Shown here: one piece after another, positions 54,495 to 64,000 of the stretch
Numbering within the stretch: the stretch's first letter is position 1
Layout of the letters: each line of letters opens with the position of its first letter
NCBI GenBank assembly: GCA_024919035.1
Contig: CP103442.1
Location: forward strand, 496,001 to 560,000
From: Methylophilaceae bacterium LSUCC0401
Lineage (GTDB): Bacteria > Pseudomonadota > Gammaproteobacteria > Burkholderiales > Methylophilaceae
Direction: 5' to 3'
Length of the DNA stretch: 64,000 nucleotides
Position numbers and translations under genes: made by a program
Notes under the pieces: generated by a model
The model's input: the letters and a program-made list of their open reading frames with translations, nothing else
What the model was told of the DNA's origin: nothing
Databases searched by the model: none

Positions 54495-55713
54495 AAAAAT
54501 TGGAATATTGGCCAACCAAGACGGACCTCCTGATCTTGACGAGGTTTTGAAGGACCTTGGCAGAAAAATTGACAATATCTTTAAAAGGAAACCAAAAATA
54601 GTTGTGAATAATGATTCAAGTGGATCCGGAAAAAACAATGGATCAGGTACTGGAAGCTCCACTGGAGGAGATATTCCTATAATCCCAATTCTGCTTGTGG
54701 TATTCCTGATTTGGCTTATTACCGGTTTTTACATTGTTGACCAGGGTTCAAGAGGTGTTGTTTTAAGATTTGGAAAGCATATCGATGTGACTCAACCTGG
54801 ACCAAGATGGCACTTACCCTATCCGATTGAAACGGTAGAGGTTGTAAATCAAGAGCAGGTTCGAACCATTGAGGTAGGGTATCGATCCTCCAGCGATCTG
54901 GCAGCAAATGCTCAGGAGTTAAGAGAATCTTTGATGTTAACCGGCGACGAAAATATTGTCGATTTACAATTCGCTGTTCAATACAACCTTAAATCAGTTG
55001 AAGATTTTATCTTTAATAACCGTGCTGCTGAGTCATCAGTCAGAGCCGCGTCTGAGACAGCCATTCGCGAGGTTGTTGGAAAGAGTAAAATGGATTTTGT
55101 TCTTTATGAAGGAAGGGAAGAGGTCGCTATAAGAACAAAAGAGCTCATGCAGCAGATATTAGATCGTTATTCTACCGGGATAAATGTGACCAGCGTCACC
55201 ATGCAAAATGCTCAGCCACCAGAACAGGTTCAGGCTGCATTTGATGATGCAGTTAAAGCTAAGCAAGATTTGGAGAGACAAAAAAATGAAGGCCAAGCCT
55301 ATGCTAACGATGTTGTGCCAAAAGCAAAAGGAACCGCAGCCCGATTAATGGCTGAAGCGAGTGCCTATAAGGTTTCTATCGAGAATGAAGCTTTGGGTAA
55401 TTCAAGTCGTTTTGAACAAATTTTAAAAGAGTACGAAAGAGCTCCTGAGGTTACAAGAACTCGTTTATTCCTTGAGGCACAGCAAGAAATTTTATCCAAT
55501 GTGACCAAAGTGATCATTGATCAAAAGTCGGGTTCAAATAGTCTTATTTATTTACCCTTAGATCAAATCATGAAAAATAATAAATCCAGCTCAAATAATT
55601 CCAACTCCCCATCATCTGTAATTAATCTACCTAGAACGGAAAGTACTTCAATAGATGTGAATAAAGAGAGATCCAGGGATGCCTTTAGAGAACGTGAAAG
55701 AGAGATGAGATAA
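54466..55713 (+). CDS. hflK: FtsH protease modulator HflK
   Basis: HflK is an SPFH-domain membrane protein that with HflC surrounds FtsH. ATG 54466 gives 415 residues (E. coli 419) and a proper N terminus (PPDLDEVLKDLGRKID, then a Gly/Ser-rich stretch); the frame is open further upstream within hflX but that extension is not HflK-like. One transmembrane helix at about residues 75-95 (ILLVVFLIWLITGFYIVDQG), then the SPFH domain and a long helix (VVPKAKGTAARLMAEASAY). It abuts hflC. Confidence 0.95.
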   Translation: MTKMLNSLFKKIGILANQDGPPDLDEVLKDLGRKIDNIFKRKPKIVVNNDSSGSGKNNGSGTGSSTGGDIPIIPILLVVFLIWLITGFYIVDQGSRGVVLRFGKHIDVTQPGPRWHLPYPIETVEVVNQEQVRTIEVGYRSSSDLAANAQELRESLMLTGDENIVDLQFAVQYNLKSVEDFIFNNRAAESSVRAASETAIREVVGKSKMDFVLYEGREEVAIRTKELMQQILDRYSTGINVTSVTMQNAQPPEQVQAAFDDAVKAKQDLERQKNEGQAYANDVVPKAKGTAARLMAEASAYKVSIENEALGNSSRFEQILKEYERAPEVTRTRLFLEAQQEILSNVTKVIIDQKSGSNSLIYLPLDQIMKNNKSSSNNSNSPSSVINLPRTESTSIDVNKERSRDAFREREREMR

Positions 55714-56579
55714 TGCAAGCTTCAAGAATATTTATAGCCTTACTAGTAGTTCTTATTTTACTGAGTATGGCAACCTACACGGTTGATCAAAGAGAACATG
55801 CCATCGTTTTTAGATTGGGTGAGATTATCGCGGTTAAAGAGGAGCCAGGTCTTTATTTTAAAACCCCATTAGTGGATAACGTTAAGTATTACGATAAGAG
55901 AATATTGACATATGATTCATCCACACCCGATCGTTTCATCACCAGTGAAAAGAAAAACGTGTTGGTTGACTCTTTTATTAAATGGCGAATTATTGATCCA
56001 GCAAAATTTTATGTTTCAGTAAACGGTGATGAGAGACAGGCGGAAAGGAGATTAACCCAAACGGTTAATGATGGCCTTCGTGCAGAGTTCGGAAAAAGAA
56101 CCATTCAGGAAGTCGTTTCCGGGGAAAGATCTGAGATTATGGATATTATCAAAGAGAGAGCAGATCGTGAATCAAATAACATTGGTATTGAGATATTAGA
56201 CGTTAGATTAAGACGTGTGGATCTTCCTAAAGAGGTCAGTGACTCAGTTTATCAGCGTATGGAAGCAGAGCGTAAATCAGTTGCAAATGAATTGCGTTCC
56301 GAGGGTTTTGCAGAATCAGAAAAAATTAAAGCCAATGCAGAAAAACAAAAAGAAATCATCATTACTGATGCATATCGTGAGGCTCAAAAAATTAAGGGTC
56401 AGGGTGACGCAAAGGCTGCACGGGTATATTCAGATGTTTTTAGCAAAAATAAAGAGTTTTATGATTTTTACCGAAGCCTTGAGGCCTATAGAAATAGTGT
56501 CAACAGTAAAGAAGATATTTTAGTGCTCGATCCGAATACAGAATTCTTTAAATACCTTCAGCCTCGACTGAAAAAATAA
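55713..56579 (+). CDS. hflC: FtsH protease modulator HflC
   Basis: The 288-residue partner of HflK. An N-terminal helix (IFIALLVVLILLSMATYTV) anchors it with the SPFH domain in the periplasm: DQREHAIVFRLGEI, YDKRILTYDSSTPDRFIT, IGIEILDVRLRRVDLP, then a coiled-coil stretch and GDAKAARVYSDVF. Start ATG 55713 overlaps the hflK stop by one base. Confidence 0.96.
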   Translation: MQASRIFIALLVVLILLSMATYTVDQREHAIVFRLGEIIAVKEEPGLYFKTPLVDNVKYYDKRILTYDSSTPDRFITSEKKNVLVDSFIKWRIIDPAKFYVSVNGDERQAERRLTQTVNDGLRAEFGKRTIQEVVSGERSEIMDIIKERADRESNNIGIEILDVRLRRVDLPKEVSDSVYQRMEAERKSVANELRSEGFAESEKIKANAEKQKEIIITDAYREAQKIKGQGDAKAARVYSDVFSKNKEFYDFYRSLEAYRNSVNSKEDILVLDPNTEFFKYLQPRLKK

Positions 56580-56591
56580 AAACTTTACATT

Positions 56592-56789
56592 TTGCTTAAA
56601 CCCATAATCATTACTTCGCTAGGGCTAGTTTTGATACTAGAGGGTATTTTGCCCCTATTATTTCCTAATTTATGGCAAAATCTCATACGTAACATTTCTA
56701 ATTATAATCCAGGTCAGTTGAGAACCTATGGATTGGTGATGTTGGTGATGGGACTCATTGTTTTATTTTATGGGATACAAAGTTTATGA
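56592..56789 (+). CDS. DUF2065 (YjeT-like) small membrane protein
   Basis: A 65-residue protein with two hydrophobic helices joined by a short loop: PIIITSLGLVLILEGILPLL and LRTYGLVMLVMGLIVLFYGI. It matches DUF2065, a family usually encoded downstream of hflC. Function unknown. Start is TTG 56592; the stop overlaps the hisZ start as ATGA. Confidence 0.85.
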   Translation: MLKPIIITSLGLVLILEGILPLLFPNLWQNLIRNISNYNPGQLRTYGLVMLVMGLIVLFYGIQSL

Positions 56790-57748
56790 TTAATACCTGG
56801 TCTATACCTGATAAGGTTGAGGATCTCTATCCAAAACGTGCTTTAGAGCTAGAAAAATCAAGACGCACTCTCGTTGATTATTTTTTAAAGAATAAGTTTG
56901 AGTTAATTAATCCATCAATGATTGAATTTGCTGACAATGTCTCATTCAGTGGAGAATCTGTTGACAGTGATATGTTTAAGATACCTGACCCGCTTACAGG
57001 AAGGTTAATTGGCATCACACCAGACCTTACCATTCAGACTGCTAGGGTTGATAATTACCTTTCTACTTCAGCTAGCGATATTCGTAGGTACTGTTATTGT
57101 GGCTCAGTTTTAAAAACAAACACAAATCTATTTAATCAGTCTCGGGAAGAGCTTCAGGTGGGTGTTGAGATCTATGGTAATGATAAAATTGATGCCGATA
57201 TTGATGTAGTAAACACTTTAATTAAATCATTTAAATTATTGAAATTAAATAATATTTTATTATCATTTAACGACATTTCAATTTATACAGAATTTCTTAA
57301 TAGCCTGGGACTCTCGAGTTTTGATTCACCACAACTCAGAGCTCTGTTTGCCAAAAAAGATACCGTTTCTATCATTGAAACTTTGCAACAAAATCTCACA
57401 AAAGTAAAAATTGATAAAATCAAAAAGTTTTTGACTATATATGGCGATAACAATGCATTAAAAGAGCTAGCAGAACTTTTCACGGGGAATGTTAAAGTCA
57501 TGCAAATAATCAAAAATATTAAGAATATTGTTAAATCATTACCGAATGGTGCTGATTATATTATCGATGTCTCAGACGTGGATTGTTATGAGTACCATTC
57601 AGGTTTAATTTTCTCGGCTTATTCAGCAAAATACACCTCAGCACTTGCTAAAGGAGGGCGTTTTGAAAATCTTACTTCAAGCTTCGGTAAAAAAAGACCA
57701 GCGGTTGGGTTTACATTTGACTTGCGAAGGCTCTTATTTATTGGGTAA
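56786..57748 (+). CDS. hisZ: ATP phosphoribosyltransferase regulatory subunit
   Basis: HisZ is a catalytically inactive histidyl-tRNA synthetase-like protein that activates short-form HisG in the first step of histidine synthesis. The 320-residue protein has PDKVEDLYPKRALELEKSRR at the start, SVDSDMFKIPDPLTGRLIGI and DLTIQTARV, and RRYCYCGSVLKTNTNLF as motif 2-like region; the late KGGRFENLTSSFGKKRPAVGF is a motif 3 remnant. It is shorter than many relatives (about 380). hisZ followed by purA is typical of Betaproteobacteria. Confidence 0.92.
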   Translation: MINTWSIPDKVEDLYPKRALELEKSRRTLVDYFLKNKFELINPSMIEFADNVSFSGESVDSDMFKIPDPLTGRLIGITPDLTIQTARVDNYLSTSASDIRRYCYCGSVLKTNTNLFNQSREELQVGVEIYGNDKIDADIDVVNTLIKSFKLLKLNNILLSFNDISIYTEFLNSLGLSSFDSPQLRALFAKKDTVSIIETLQQNLTKVKIDKIKKFLTIYGDNNALKELAELFTGNVKVMQIIKNIKNIVKSLPNGADYIIDVSDVDCYEYHSGLIFSAYSAKYTSALAKGGRFENLTSSFGKKRPAVGFTFDLRRLLFIG

Positions 57749-59076
<1,328 letters not shown>

Positions 59077-59077
<1 letters not shown>

Positions 59078-60393
59078 TGCTCGAGGATAGCTCAAATCAA
59101 ACTCATTTTGGAATAAAAGCTCGCTGGATTTACACCGCTAATGATCATCAAGAATTACTTCATAATCACACTGTTTTTATAAAAAATGGGTCAATTGATA
59201 AGGTCGCCCCTTCAGCATTAAGTAATCAATCAAATATTATCGACCTGGGAGAATCCATTCTGACGCCAGGGTTAATTAATATGCATACCCATTCGGCAAT
59301 GACATTTCTAAAAGGTATTGCCGATGATCAAAAATTAACTGATTGGCTTGAGCAGTCTATTTGGCCCAATGAAGCCAAATTTTTAAATCATGACTTGGTA
59401 TTTGAGGCTTCTCAGCTAGCCTGTTTGGAGATGATAAGCTCTGGTGTTACCACCTTTAATGATATGTATTTTTATCCAGAGGCAACAGCTAAAGCAGCCA
59501 TTAAAATAGGCTTAAGAGCTAATATCGGTTTATTATTTATCGATTTAAAGACAAACTATGCCAGCGATTTTACTGACTATTTTGATAAAGGATTCGCATT
59601 TAGGGATAACTTTAGAGATGAGTCTTTAATCACAACATCTTTAGCTCCCCATGCCCCCTATACTGTCTCTGACGAGTCTTTTAAGAAAATTAGAACCTAT
59701 GCCGATCAGCTTGGGTTAAATATTCACTGCCATCTTCATGAGACAGAATGGGAAATTAATGAAAGTTTAAAAAAATTCGGCATCAGGCCTATAGACCGTC
59801 TTCACAGGCTGGGTATTTTAGGACCGGATTTTATGGGTGTTCACTGTGTTCACCTTAATGAATCTGACCTTCGTCTCATTGATAGTAACCAGATCAATAT
59901 CATTTCATGTCCGTCTTCCAATTTGAAACTCGCCAGCGGCATCCCACCGATAAATTTAATGATAGATAAGGCAAAATTTGTAACCGTTGGAACTGACGGC
60001 TCGGCGAGCAATAATAAACTGAGTGTATTAGATGATTTAAGATTATTTTCATTATTACAGCGCAACGATAGGAACGAACCTAAGTTTTTAAAATCAGAAG
60101 ATCTGATGGACATGGTGACCATTGATGCGGCCAAATCACTTGATCTTGATAGTATAATCGGCTCAATAGAAGTGGGTAAAAAGGCCGATTTAGTGGCATT
60201 TGACTTATCGAATATTTTTACCCAGCCAGTGTATGACCCATTGTCTAGTTTGATTTATTCAGGAAGTCGAGATAGTGTTCAACATGTTTGGGTGGATGGT
60301 CAATTAAAATTCAAAAATAAACAGTTAGTCAATGTGGATGATGCTGAGAGTGTGATTGAAAAAGTGAAATTATGGCAAAACAAAATACAGTAA
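59077..60393 (+). CDS. mtaD: TRZ/ATZ-family deaminase, MtaD-like (MTA/SAH deaminase)
   Basis: A 438-residue amidohydrolase that probably deaminates 5'-methylthioadenosine or S-adenosylhomocysteine. Metal ligands: His70 and His72 in NMHTHSAMTFLKG, His in CHLHETEWEI, and the aspartate in VGTDGSASNNKLS; SLAPHAPYTVSD holds another active-site histidine. It overlaps ubiG by 22 bases; the pair mtaD-ubiG is frequent in beta- and gammaproteobacteria, where ubiquinone methylations release SAH. Substrate by family. Confidence 0.88.
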
Positions 60394-61088
60394 ACGTCGA
60401 CCCCTCTGAGGTTGAAAAATTTAATCAGATAGCTCATAAATGGTGGGACCCTACTTCAGAGTTCAAACCGCTACATGACATTAATCCCTTACGCCTTAAT
60501 TTTATTAATCAAAACTTTCCCTTAAAGGATAAAAAAGTTTTAGATGTTGGATGCGGAGGAGGGATATTGAGTGAGTCGATGGCACAGTTAGGTGCTGAGG
60601 TAACTGGCCTTGATCAAAGTGAAATTGCAATTAAAATAGCACAACTTCATGCTAAAGAAAGTAATTTAAGTATTGACTATAAATTATTGAATATAGAAGA
60701 TTTTTTAAAAAAAAATAAGATAAAATATGATTTAATCACTTGCCTTGAAATGGTAGAGCATGTGCCGAATCCTGCTTCAATAATTGAAGCCTGTTCAAAG
60801 TTATTAAAGAAAAATGGTAGACTTTACCTGTCAACGATTAATCGCAATCCAAAAGCTTTTTTATTCGCGATTATCGGGGCGGAATATGTTTTAAAAATGT
60901 TACCCAAGGGAACTCACCAGTACGATAAATTTATCAGACCTGATGAAATCCAAACCTGGTCTACAAGATTTGGACTTAAAATAACCGATATAAAGGGCAT
61001 GAGTTATAATCCATTCTTGAAAACGTATTCACTAGGTAATGATGTTTCAGTCAATTACCTTATGGAACTTCAGCACAACGATGATTAA
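60372..61088 (+). CDS. ubiG: Ubiquinone O-methyltransferase
   Basis: UbiG does both O-methylations of ubiquinone biosynthesis. The 238-residue SAM-dependent enzyme has DPSEVEKFNQIAHKWWDP at the N terminus (diagnostic), VLDVGCGGGILSESMA as SAM motif I, ITCLEMVEHVPNP, and the membrane-associating region RNPKAFLFAIIGAEYVLKML with LPKGTHQYDKFIRP. It overlaps the following gph gene by eight bases. Confidence 0.96.
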   Translation: MAKQNTVNVDPSEVEKFNQIAHKWWDPTSEFKPLHDINPLRLNFINQNFPLKDKKVLDVGCGGGILSESMAQLGAEVTGLDQSEIAIKIAQLHAKESNLSIDYKLLNIEDFLKKNKIKYDLITCLEMVEHVPNPASIIEACSKLLKKNGRLYLSTINRNPKAFLFAIIGAEYVLKMLPKGTHQYDKFIRPDEIQTWSTRFGLKITDIKGMSYNPFLKTYSLGNDVSVNYLMELQHNDD

Positions 61089-61737
61089 GGCAATCATCTT
61101 TGATTTTGATGGTACCTTAGTAGACACAGCGCCTGATTTAATCGCTTCAGCTAATTATGTTTTTAAACAACACAAACAACTTGAAATTTCATATCAAGAG
61201 GGATTGACTTGTTCCTCGGATGGAACCTTAGCCTTTTTGCTAAAACGTTTTTCCAAGGAGGAGATAGATTCACAAGGCTTAGTAAATGAATTTATTGAAT
61301 ATTACCTCACTGTTTGTGCTGATAATGTGAGTCTGTTTATTGATTTGGAAATTTTACTTAAAAATTTGTATCAACAAAATATAATCTTAGGCATAGTCAC
61401 CAATAAACCAAAAATTTTTACTAATAAAATTATCGAACGGCTTGATATTCAACATCTATTTAAGTTTGTGATCAGTCCAGATGATGGTTTTAAACCAAAA
61501 CCAGATAACGACATGCTGGTCAATGCCCTTACGCAAGAAAATTTAAAACCTACTGAAGTTCTCTATATTGGAGATGGGGAACGCGATATTATTGCGGCGA
61601 ATAAAACCAATGTTGGCTCAGTATTAGCTGCTTATGGATATATTGATCCCAAAGAAAATGTAGAAGTTTGGGGCAATGATTACGTAATTAATTCATCAAG
61701 AGATTTAAAACTTTTGATTGATAGTTTTTCGCTCTGA
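61081..61737 (+). CDS. gph: Phosphoglycolate phosphatase-like HAD hydrolase
   Basis: A 218-residue HAD phosphatase: AIIFDFDGTLVDTAPDLIASAN with the nucleophile at the start, IVTNKP as motif II, FKPKPDNDML as motif III and YIGDGERDIIAANKTN as motif IV. ATG 61081 is the true start; an earlier in-frame codon at 61039 lies well within ubiG. The ubiG-gph order is conserved. Its last 33 bases overlap the 3' end of recR on the other strand. Confidence 0.93.
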   Translation: MIKAIIFDFDGTLVDTAPDLIASANYVFKQHKQLEISYQEGLTCSSDGTLAFLLKRFSKEEIDSQGLVNEFIEYYLTVCADNVSLFIDLEILLKNLYQQNIILGIVTNKPKIFTNKIIERLDIQHLFKFVISPDDGFKPKPDNDMLVNALTQENLKPTEVLYIGDGERDIIAANKTNVGSVLAAYGYIDPKENVEVWGNDYVINSSRDLKLLIDSFSL

Positions 61738-62307
61738 TATAGCTTGAGCCAAGGTGCCGGAATCAGTGTACTCGATTTCTGACCCAGAAGGCATCCCCCT
61801 TGCAATTCGGCTCAATTTCTTTCCAAGATCTTTTAGTAATTCGGTGATGTAAGTTGCCGTTGCGTCACCTTCTTTGGTAAAGTTTGTGGCGATGATGATC
61901 TCTTGAATTTGTTCATCCTTACAGCGATCATATAAGCCACCCATATTTAAATCTTTTGGACCAATTCCATCCAGAGGAGATAGTCTACCCATTAAAATAT
62001 AGTACATACCATCAAAGGAATGTGTCTGTTCAAACATCAGTAGATCCGTTGGCATTTCAATAATGCATAAGATTTTTTTGTTACGCTTTGGATCGAGACA
62101 CAAATTACAAGTGGGTGTTTCTGAAAAATTATTACATGATGTGCATTTTCCGAGTAACTCAAAACTATTGAGTATTGAGTTTGCTAGGCGCCTCGCACCT
62201 TTTGGATCACGCTGGAGAAGGTAATAAGCCATTCGGGTTGCAGATTTTGGACCAACACCGGGCAGACATTTGATGCTATCTATTAATTCATCAAGCACTT
62301 TTGACAT
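61705..62307 (-). CDS. recR: Recombination protein RecR
   Basis: RecR works with RecO/RecF to load RecA on gapped DNA. The 200-residue protein has the helix-hairpin-helix LIDSIKCLPGVGPKSATRMA, the four-cysteine zinc site (CTSCNNFSETPTCNLC), and the Toprim domain (IIEMPTDLLMFEQT, YYILMGRLSPLDGIGP, IATNFTKEGDATATYI). It is cotranscribed with ybaB and dnaX, the standard order. The C terminus overlaps gph. Confidence 0.97.
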   Translation of the reverse strand: MSKVLDELIDSIKCLPGVGPKSATRMAYYLLQRDPKGARRLANSILNSFELLGKCTSCNNFSETPTCNLCLDPKRNKKILCIIEMPTDLLMFEQTHSFDGMYYILMGRLSPLDGIGPKDLNMGGLYDRCKDEQIQEIIIATNFTKEGDATATYITELLKDLGKKLSRIARGMPSGSEIEYTDSGTLAQAISERKTINQKF

Positions 62308-62319
62308 GATATTCTTTTC

Positions 62320-62628
62320 TTAGAAAGGAAGGTTTATGCCAGGGGGAACAAGCCCAGACATTTTTTGACTCGTTGTGGCTTCAATTTTTGCTTGTGTGTC
62401 TTTTAAGGCCACCAGTATAAGGTCCTCTAGCAGCTCTTTATCTTGCATCAAAGATTCATCAATAAAAACTTTCTTGACTTCATTTTTACAAGTCATTGTG
62501 ATCTTTACTTGCCCATTGCTTGCTGAGCCTTCCACTTCAATATTACCCAGTTCATTCTGAGCCTTTTGAAGATTGGCTTGCATCATTTGTGCTTGCTTCA
62601 TTAGATTTCCCATGCCACCTTTTGCCAT
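62320..62628 (-). CDS. ybaB: YbaB/EbfC-family nucleoid-associated protein
   Basis: A 102-residue DNA-binding protein, dimeric with tweezer-like helices. GMGNLMKQAQMMQANLQKAQNEL is split into an N-terminal helix, followed by VEGSASNGQVKITM, KVFIDESLM and LILVALKDTQAKIEA. A purine-rich ribosome binding site (AGGAGAAATT) lies before its start. Located between dnaX and recR as in most bacteria. Confidence 0.97.
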   Translation of the reverse strand: MAKGGMGNLMKQAQMMQANLQKAQNELGNIEVEGSASNGQVKITMTCKNEVKKVFIDESLMQDKELLEDLILVALKDTQAKIEATTSQKMSGLVPPGINLPF

Positions 62629-62642
62629 AATAATTTCTCCTC

Positions 62643-64000
62643 TTAATGATTGATTGGTTTGATGGTTTCTTCAATAATTTGACCTTCAAACTCATTTAAT
62701 ATTTTTTCCAAATTTTGATCGGATTTTATTGAATTTGTTGCATGTTTTAAAGCCTCAGAGTCTTCCAGACTTTTTTCATGAGCTGGAGTTTGGGTGGTTT
62801 CTGCCTCTTGTATAAAAACGCGAACTCTTTCACCTGTTAATTCAAGAAGCGATGACTCAAGAATGTTGATGTATTTATCGTTATTTAGGTGTTTAAATTT
62901 ATCGTCCACTGCGAGGTAAAGTTGCTGATCACTAAATGAATTAATTTCACAATTCTGCGCGAGTGTTTTTGCCATGCCATGTTTAAGTTGCTCGACAACT
63001 TGACGCCAATTATTTGGGTTTATTTTTATGAAACTATCGTCAGATGTTAAATTTTTTTTTTCAGGTTCTTCGGTGGAGTTTGATTTTTTAATTGAATTGG
63101 GTTGCGTTTCTTTGTTTGGCTCTAAAGACATATTATTCGGATTATTATTTGGCATAAAGTTTATTAATCGGATAACCGTCATAACAAAACCCACATAGGG
63201 ATTCGGAGCTAGCGGAAGATCTTTTAATCCATGAATGGTAATTTGGTAGAGTGTTTGAAGTAGTTTGGGGTCAATGACATCTGCCATGGATTTTTTTCGA
63301 TCCGGATTTTCATTAAAGGTTTGCTCCACAGAGATGTCATAAAATCTCTCTGATAAGGTTTTTAATATATTTTCATAGGATAGATTTGCTGTCTTAATCG
63401 TCGATAAAATGGATTGCACAACTTCCTTCTTATTGTTAACAATCGCCTCTATTAAGTCTGTGGTTGTGTCCTTAGATATTATCCCTAGAATGGTCTGAAG
63501 TTTTTCACTGATTACTTCCCCATTGGTGTAGTTAATTACTCGGTCCGCCAAGGACAATGCATCCCGCATACTTCCCTCAGCAAATTGAGCAATCATATCA
63601 ACTGCTGGCTCATCATAGTTAATTTTTTCTTCATCAAATATTTTTTTTAATTGTCCAATAAGTTCTTCATTGGTCATTTGCATCAAATTAAAATGTAAGC
63701 ACCGAGAGACTACAGTCACTGGAATTTTTTCAGGATCGGTGGTTGCTAATATAAAAATAACATGGGCCGGGGGCTCCTCAAGTGTTTTTAACATCGCATT
63801 AAATGAGCTTTTCGAAAGCATATGCACTTCATCAATGATAAAAACTTTGTATGGTGAAGAGGTCGGTTGATAATTAGCATTTTCCATCAACTCACGCATG
63901 TTATCGACTTGGGTATTTGATGCTGCATCCAGCTCAATGACATCAATGGCTTTTGATTGATCAATTTCCAGGCATGAGGAACATTCACAGCAGGGGGTAT
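62643..64000 (-). CDS. dnaX: DNA polymerase III tau/gamma subunit, 5' end outside window
   Basis: DnaX is the clamp-loader ATPase that also ties the replicase together. The gene runs off the right edge; the frame is open to base 64000. Visible from the N-terminal side: zinc cysteines in TPCCECSSCLE, VIELDAASNTQVDNMREL, Walker B IDEVHMLSKSSFNAML, ATTDPEKIPVTVVSRC (sensor 1) and GSMRDALSLADRVI (sensor 2). A hydrophilic linker with an A10 run follows, then a tau-type C-terminal domain of about 130 residues that ends near the ybaB start. An internal ATG at 63899 is not the true start. Confidence 0.97.
   Translation of the reverse strand, partial: TPCCECSSCLEIDQSKAIDVIELDAASNTQVDNMRELMENANYQPTSSPYKVFIIDEVHMLSKSSFNAMLKTLEEPPAHVIFILATTDPEKIPVTVVSRCLHFNLMQMTNEELIGQLKKIFDEEKINYDEPAVDMIAQFAEGSMRDALSLADRVINYTNGEVISEKLQTILGIISKDTTTDLIEAIVNNKKEVVQSILSTIKTANLSYENILKTLSERFYDISVEQTFNENPDRKKSMADVIDPKLLQTLYQITIHGLKDLPLAPNPYVGFVMTVIRLINFMPNNNPNNMSLEPNKETQPNSIKKSNSTEEPEKKNLTSDDSFIKINPNNWRQVVEQLKHGMAKTLAQNCEINSFSDQQLYLAVDDKFKHLNNDKYINILESSLLELTGERVRVFIQEAETTQTPAHEKSLEDSEALKHATNSIKSDQNLEKILNEFEGQIIEETIKPINH
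63052..63061 (-). promoter_or_regulatory. A10 tract in dnaX, candidate slippage/frameshift site
   Basis: Ten consecutive A residues on the coding strand span codons GAA-AAA-AAA-AAT at the boundary between the clamp-loader core and the linker. In the -1 frame (one A added) translation stops at TGA four codons after the tract; in the +1 frame (one A lost) it meets TAA at once. Either would give a gamma-like short product. Thermus thermophilus dnaX uses an A9 tract for this. Confidence 0.5.

Noticed and set aside
63052-63061. A10 tract as a sequencing error that breaks dnaX
   Set aside because: With ten A residues the frame is continuous on both sides and both flanking parts look like DnaX, so the given length is the coding one.

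Overview
The window is a compact, low-GC bacterial chromosome segment in two parts: a large surface-polysaccharide locus (about 1-35.5 kb) and a housekeeping region (about 35.6-64 kb). Gene order and content (ndk-rlmN-ispG-hisS, yfgM-bamB-der, bamD/rluD/pgeF, hfq-hflX-hflK-hflC-DUF2065-hisZ-purA, recR-ybaB-dnaX) are proteobacterial. hflC followed by a DUF2065 gene, hisZ and purA points to Betaproteobacteria. The AT richness and almost absent spacers suggest a streamlined aquatic member, plausibly Methylophilaceae (OM43 / Methylopumilus-like). The lineage is inferred from synteny only.

Polysaccharide locus. 1-4.7 kb: end of a dTDP-rhamnose operon (rfbA partial, rfbC), an inverted GT2 glycosyltransferase, a HAD-phosphatase/nucleotidyltransferase fusion, a small GDPD-like protein and galE. 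4.7-9.4 kb: Wzx-type flippase, GT2, a GT-C-like membrane protein and a WecA/MraY-type phosphosugar transferase. 9.4-11.1 kb: a two-subunit transketolase on the minus strand, sharing a symmetric bidirectional promoter with manC. 12.6-35.5 kb: one almost gapless plus-strand run of 19 genes. It holds Wzm/Wzt ABC export, glycosyltransferases, a block of four large GT-C-like membrane proteins, a CDP-3,6-dideoxyhexose branch (rfbF, rfbG, rfbH) joined to a class I aminotransferase, a YerE-like ThDP carboligase and an atypical SDR, a GtrA/GtrB pair, and gmd/rmd-type GDP-deoxymannose genes.

The genes imply at least three activated deoxysugars (dTDP-L-rhamnose, GDP-6-deoxymannose, and a CDP-linked, probably two-carbon-branched 3,6-dideoxyhexose of the yersiniose type). 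Initiation is on undecaprenyl phosphate, there are two possible export routes (Wzx and Wzm/Wzt), and further periplasmic glycosylation by GT-C enzymes fed by GtrA/GtrB is likely. The most novel part is the 23.3-30.3 kb CDP-sugar module with its neighbouring GT-C array.

Housekeeping region. A minus-strand trio (HAD phosphatase, Gfo/Idh/MocA oxidoreductase, trhO) diverges from ndk. Then come rlmN, ispG, hisS, two orphan Opp-type ATPases, yfgM, bamB, der, bamD (inverted), rluD, pgeF, a ZIP transporter, rimO, gltX, hfq, hflX, hflK, hflC, DUF2065, hisZ, purA, an MtaD-like deaminase, ubiG and gph, with inverted recR, ybaB and dnaX at the right edge. Points of note are a strongly diverged Hfq, an A10 slippage candidate in dnaX, and bamD sharing bases with the neighbouring gene at both ends.

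No stretch longer than about 140 bases lacks a gene. I saw no tRNA, rRNA, CRISPR array, insertion sequence or prophage gene.
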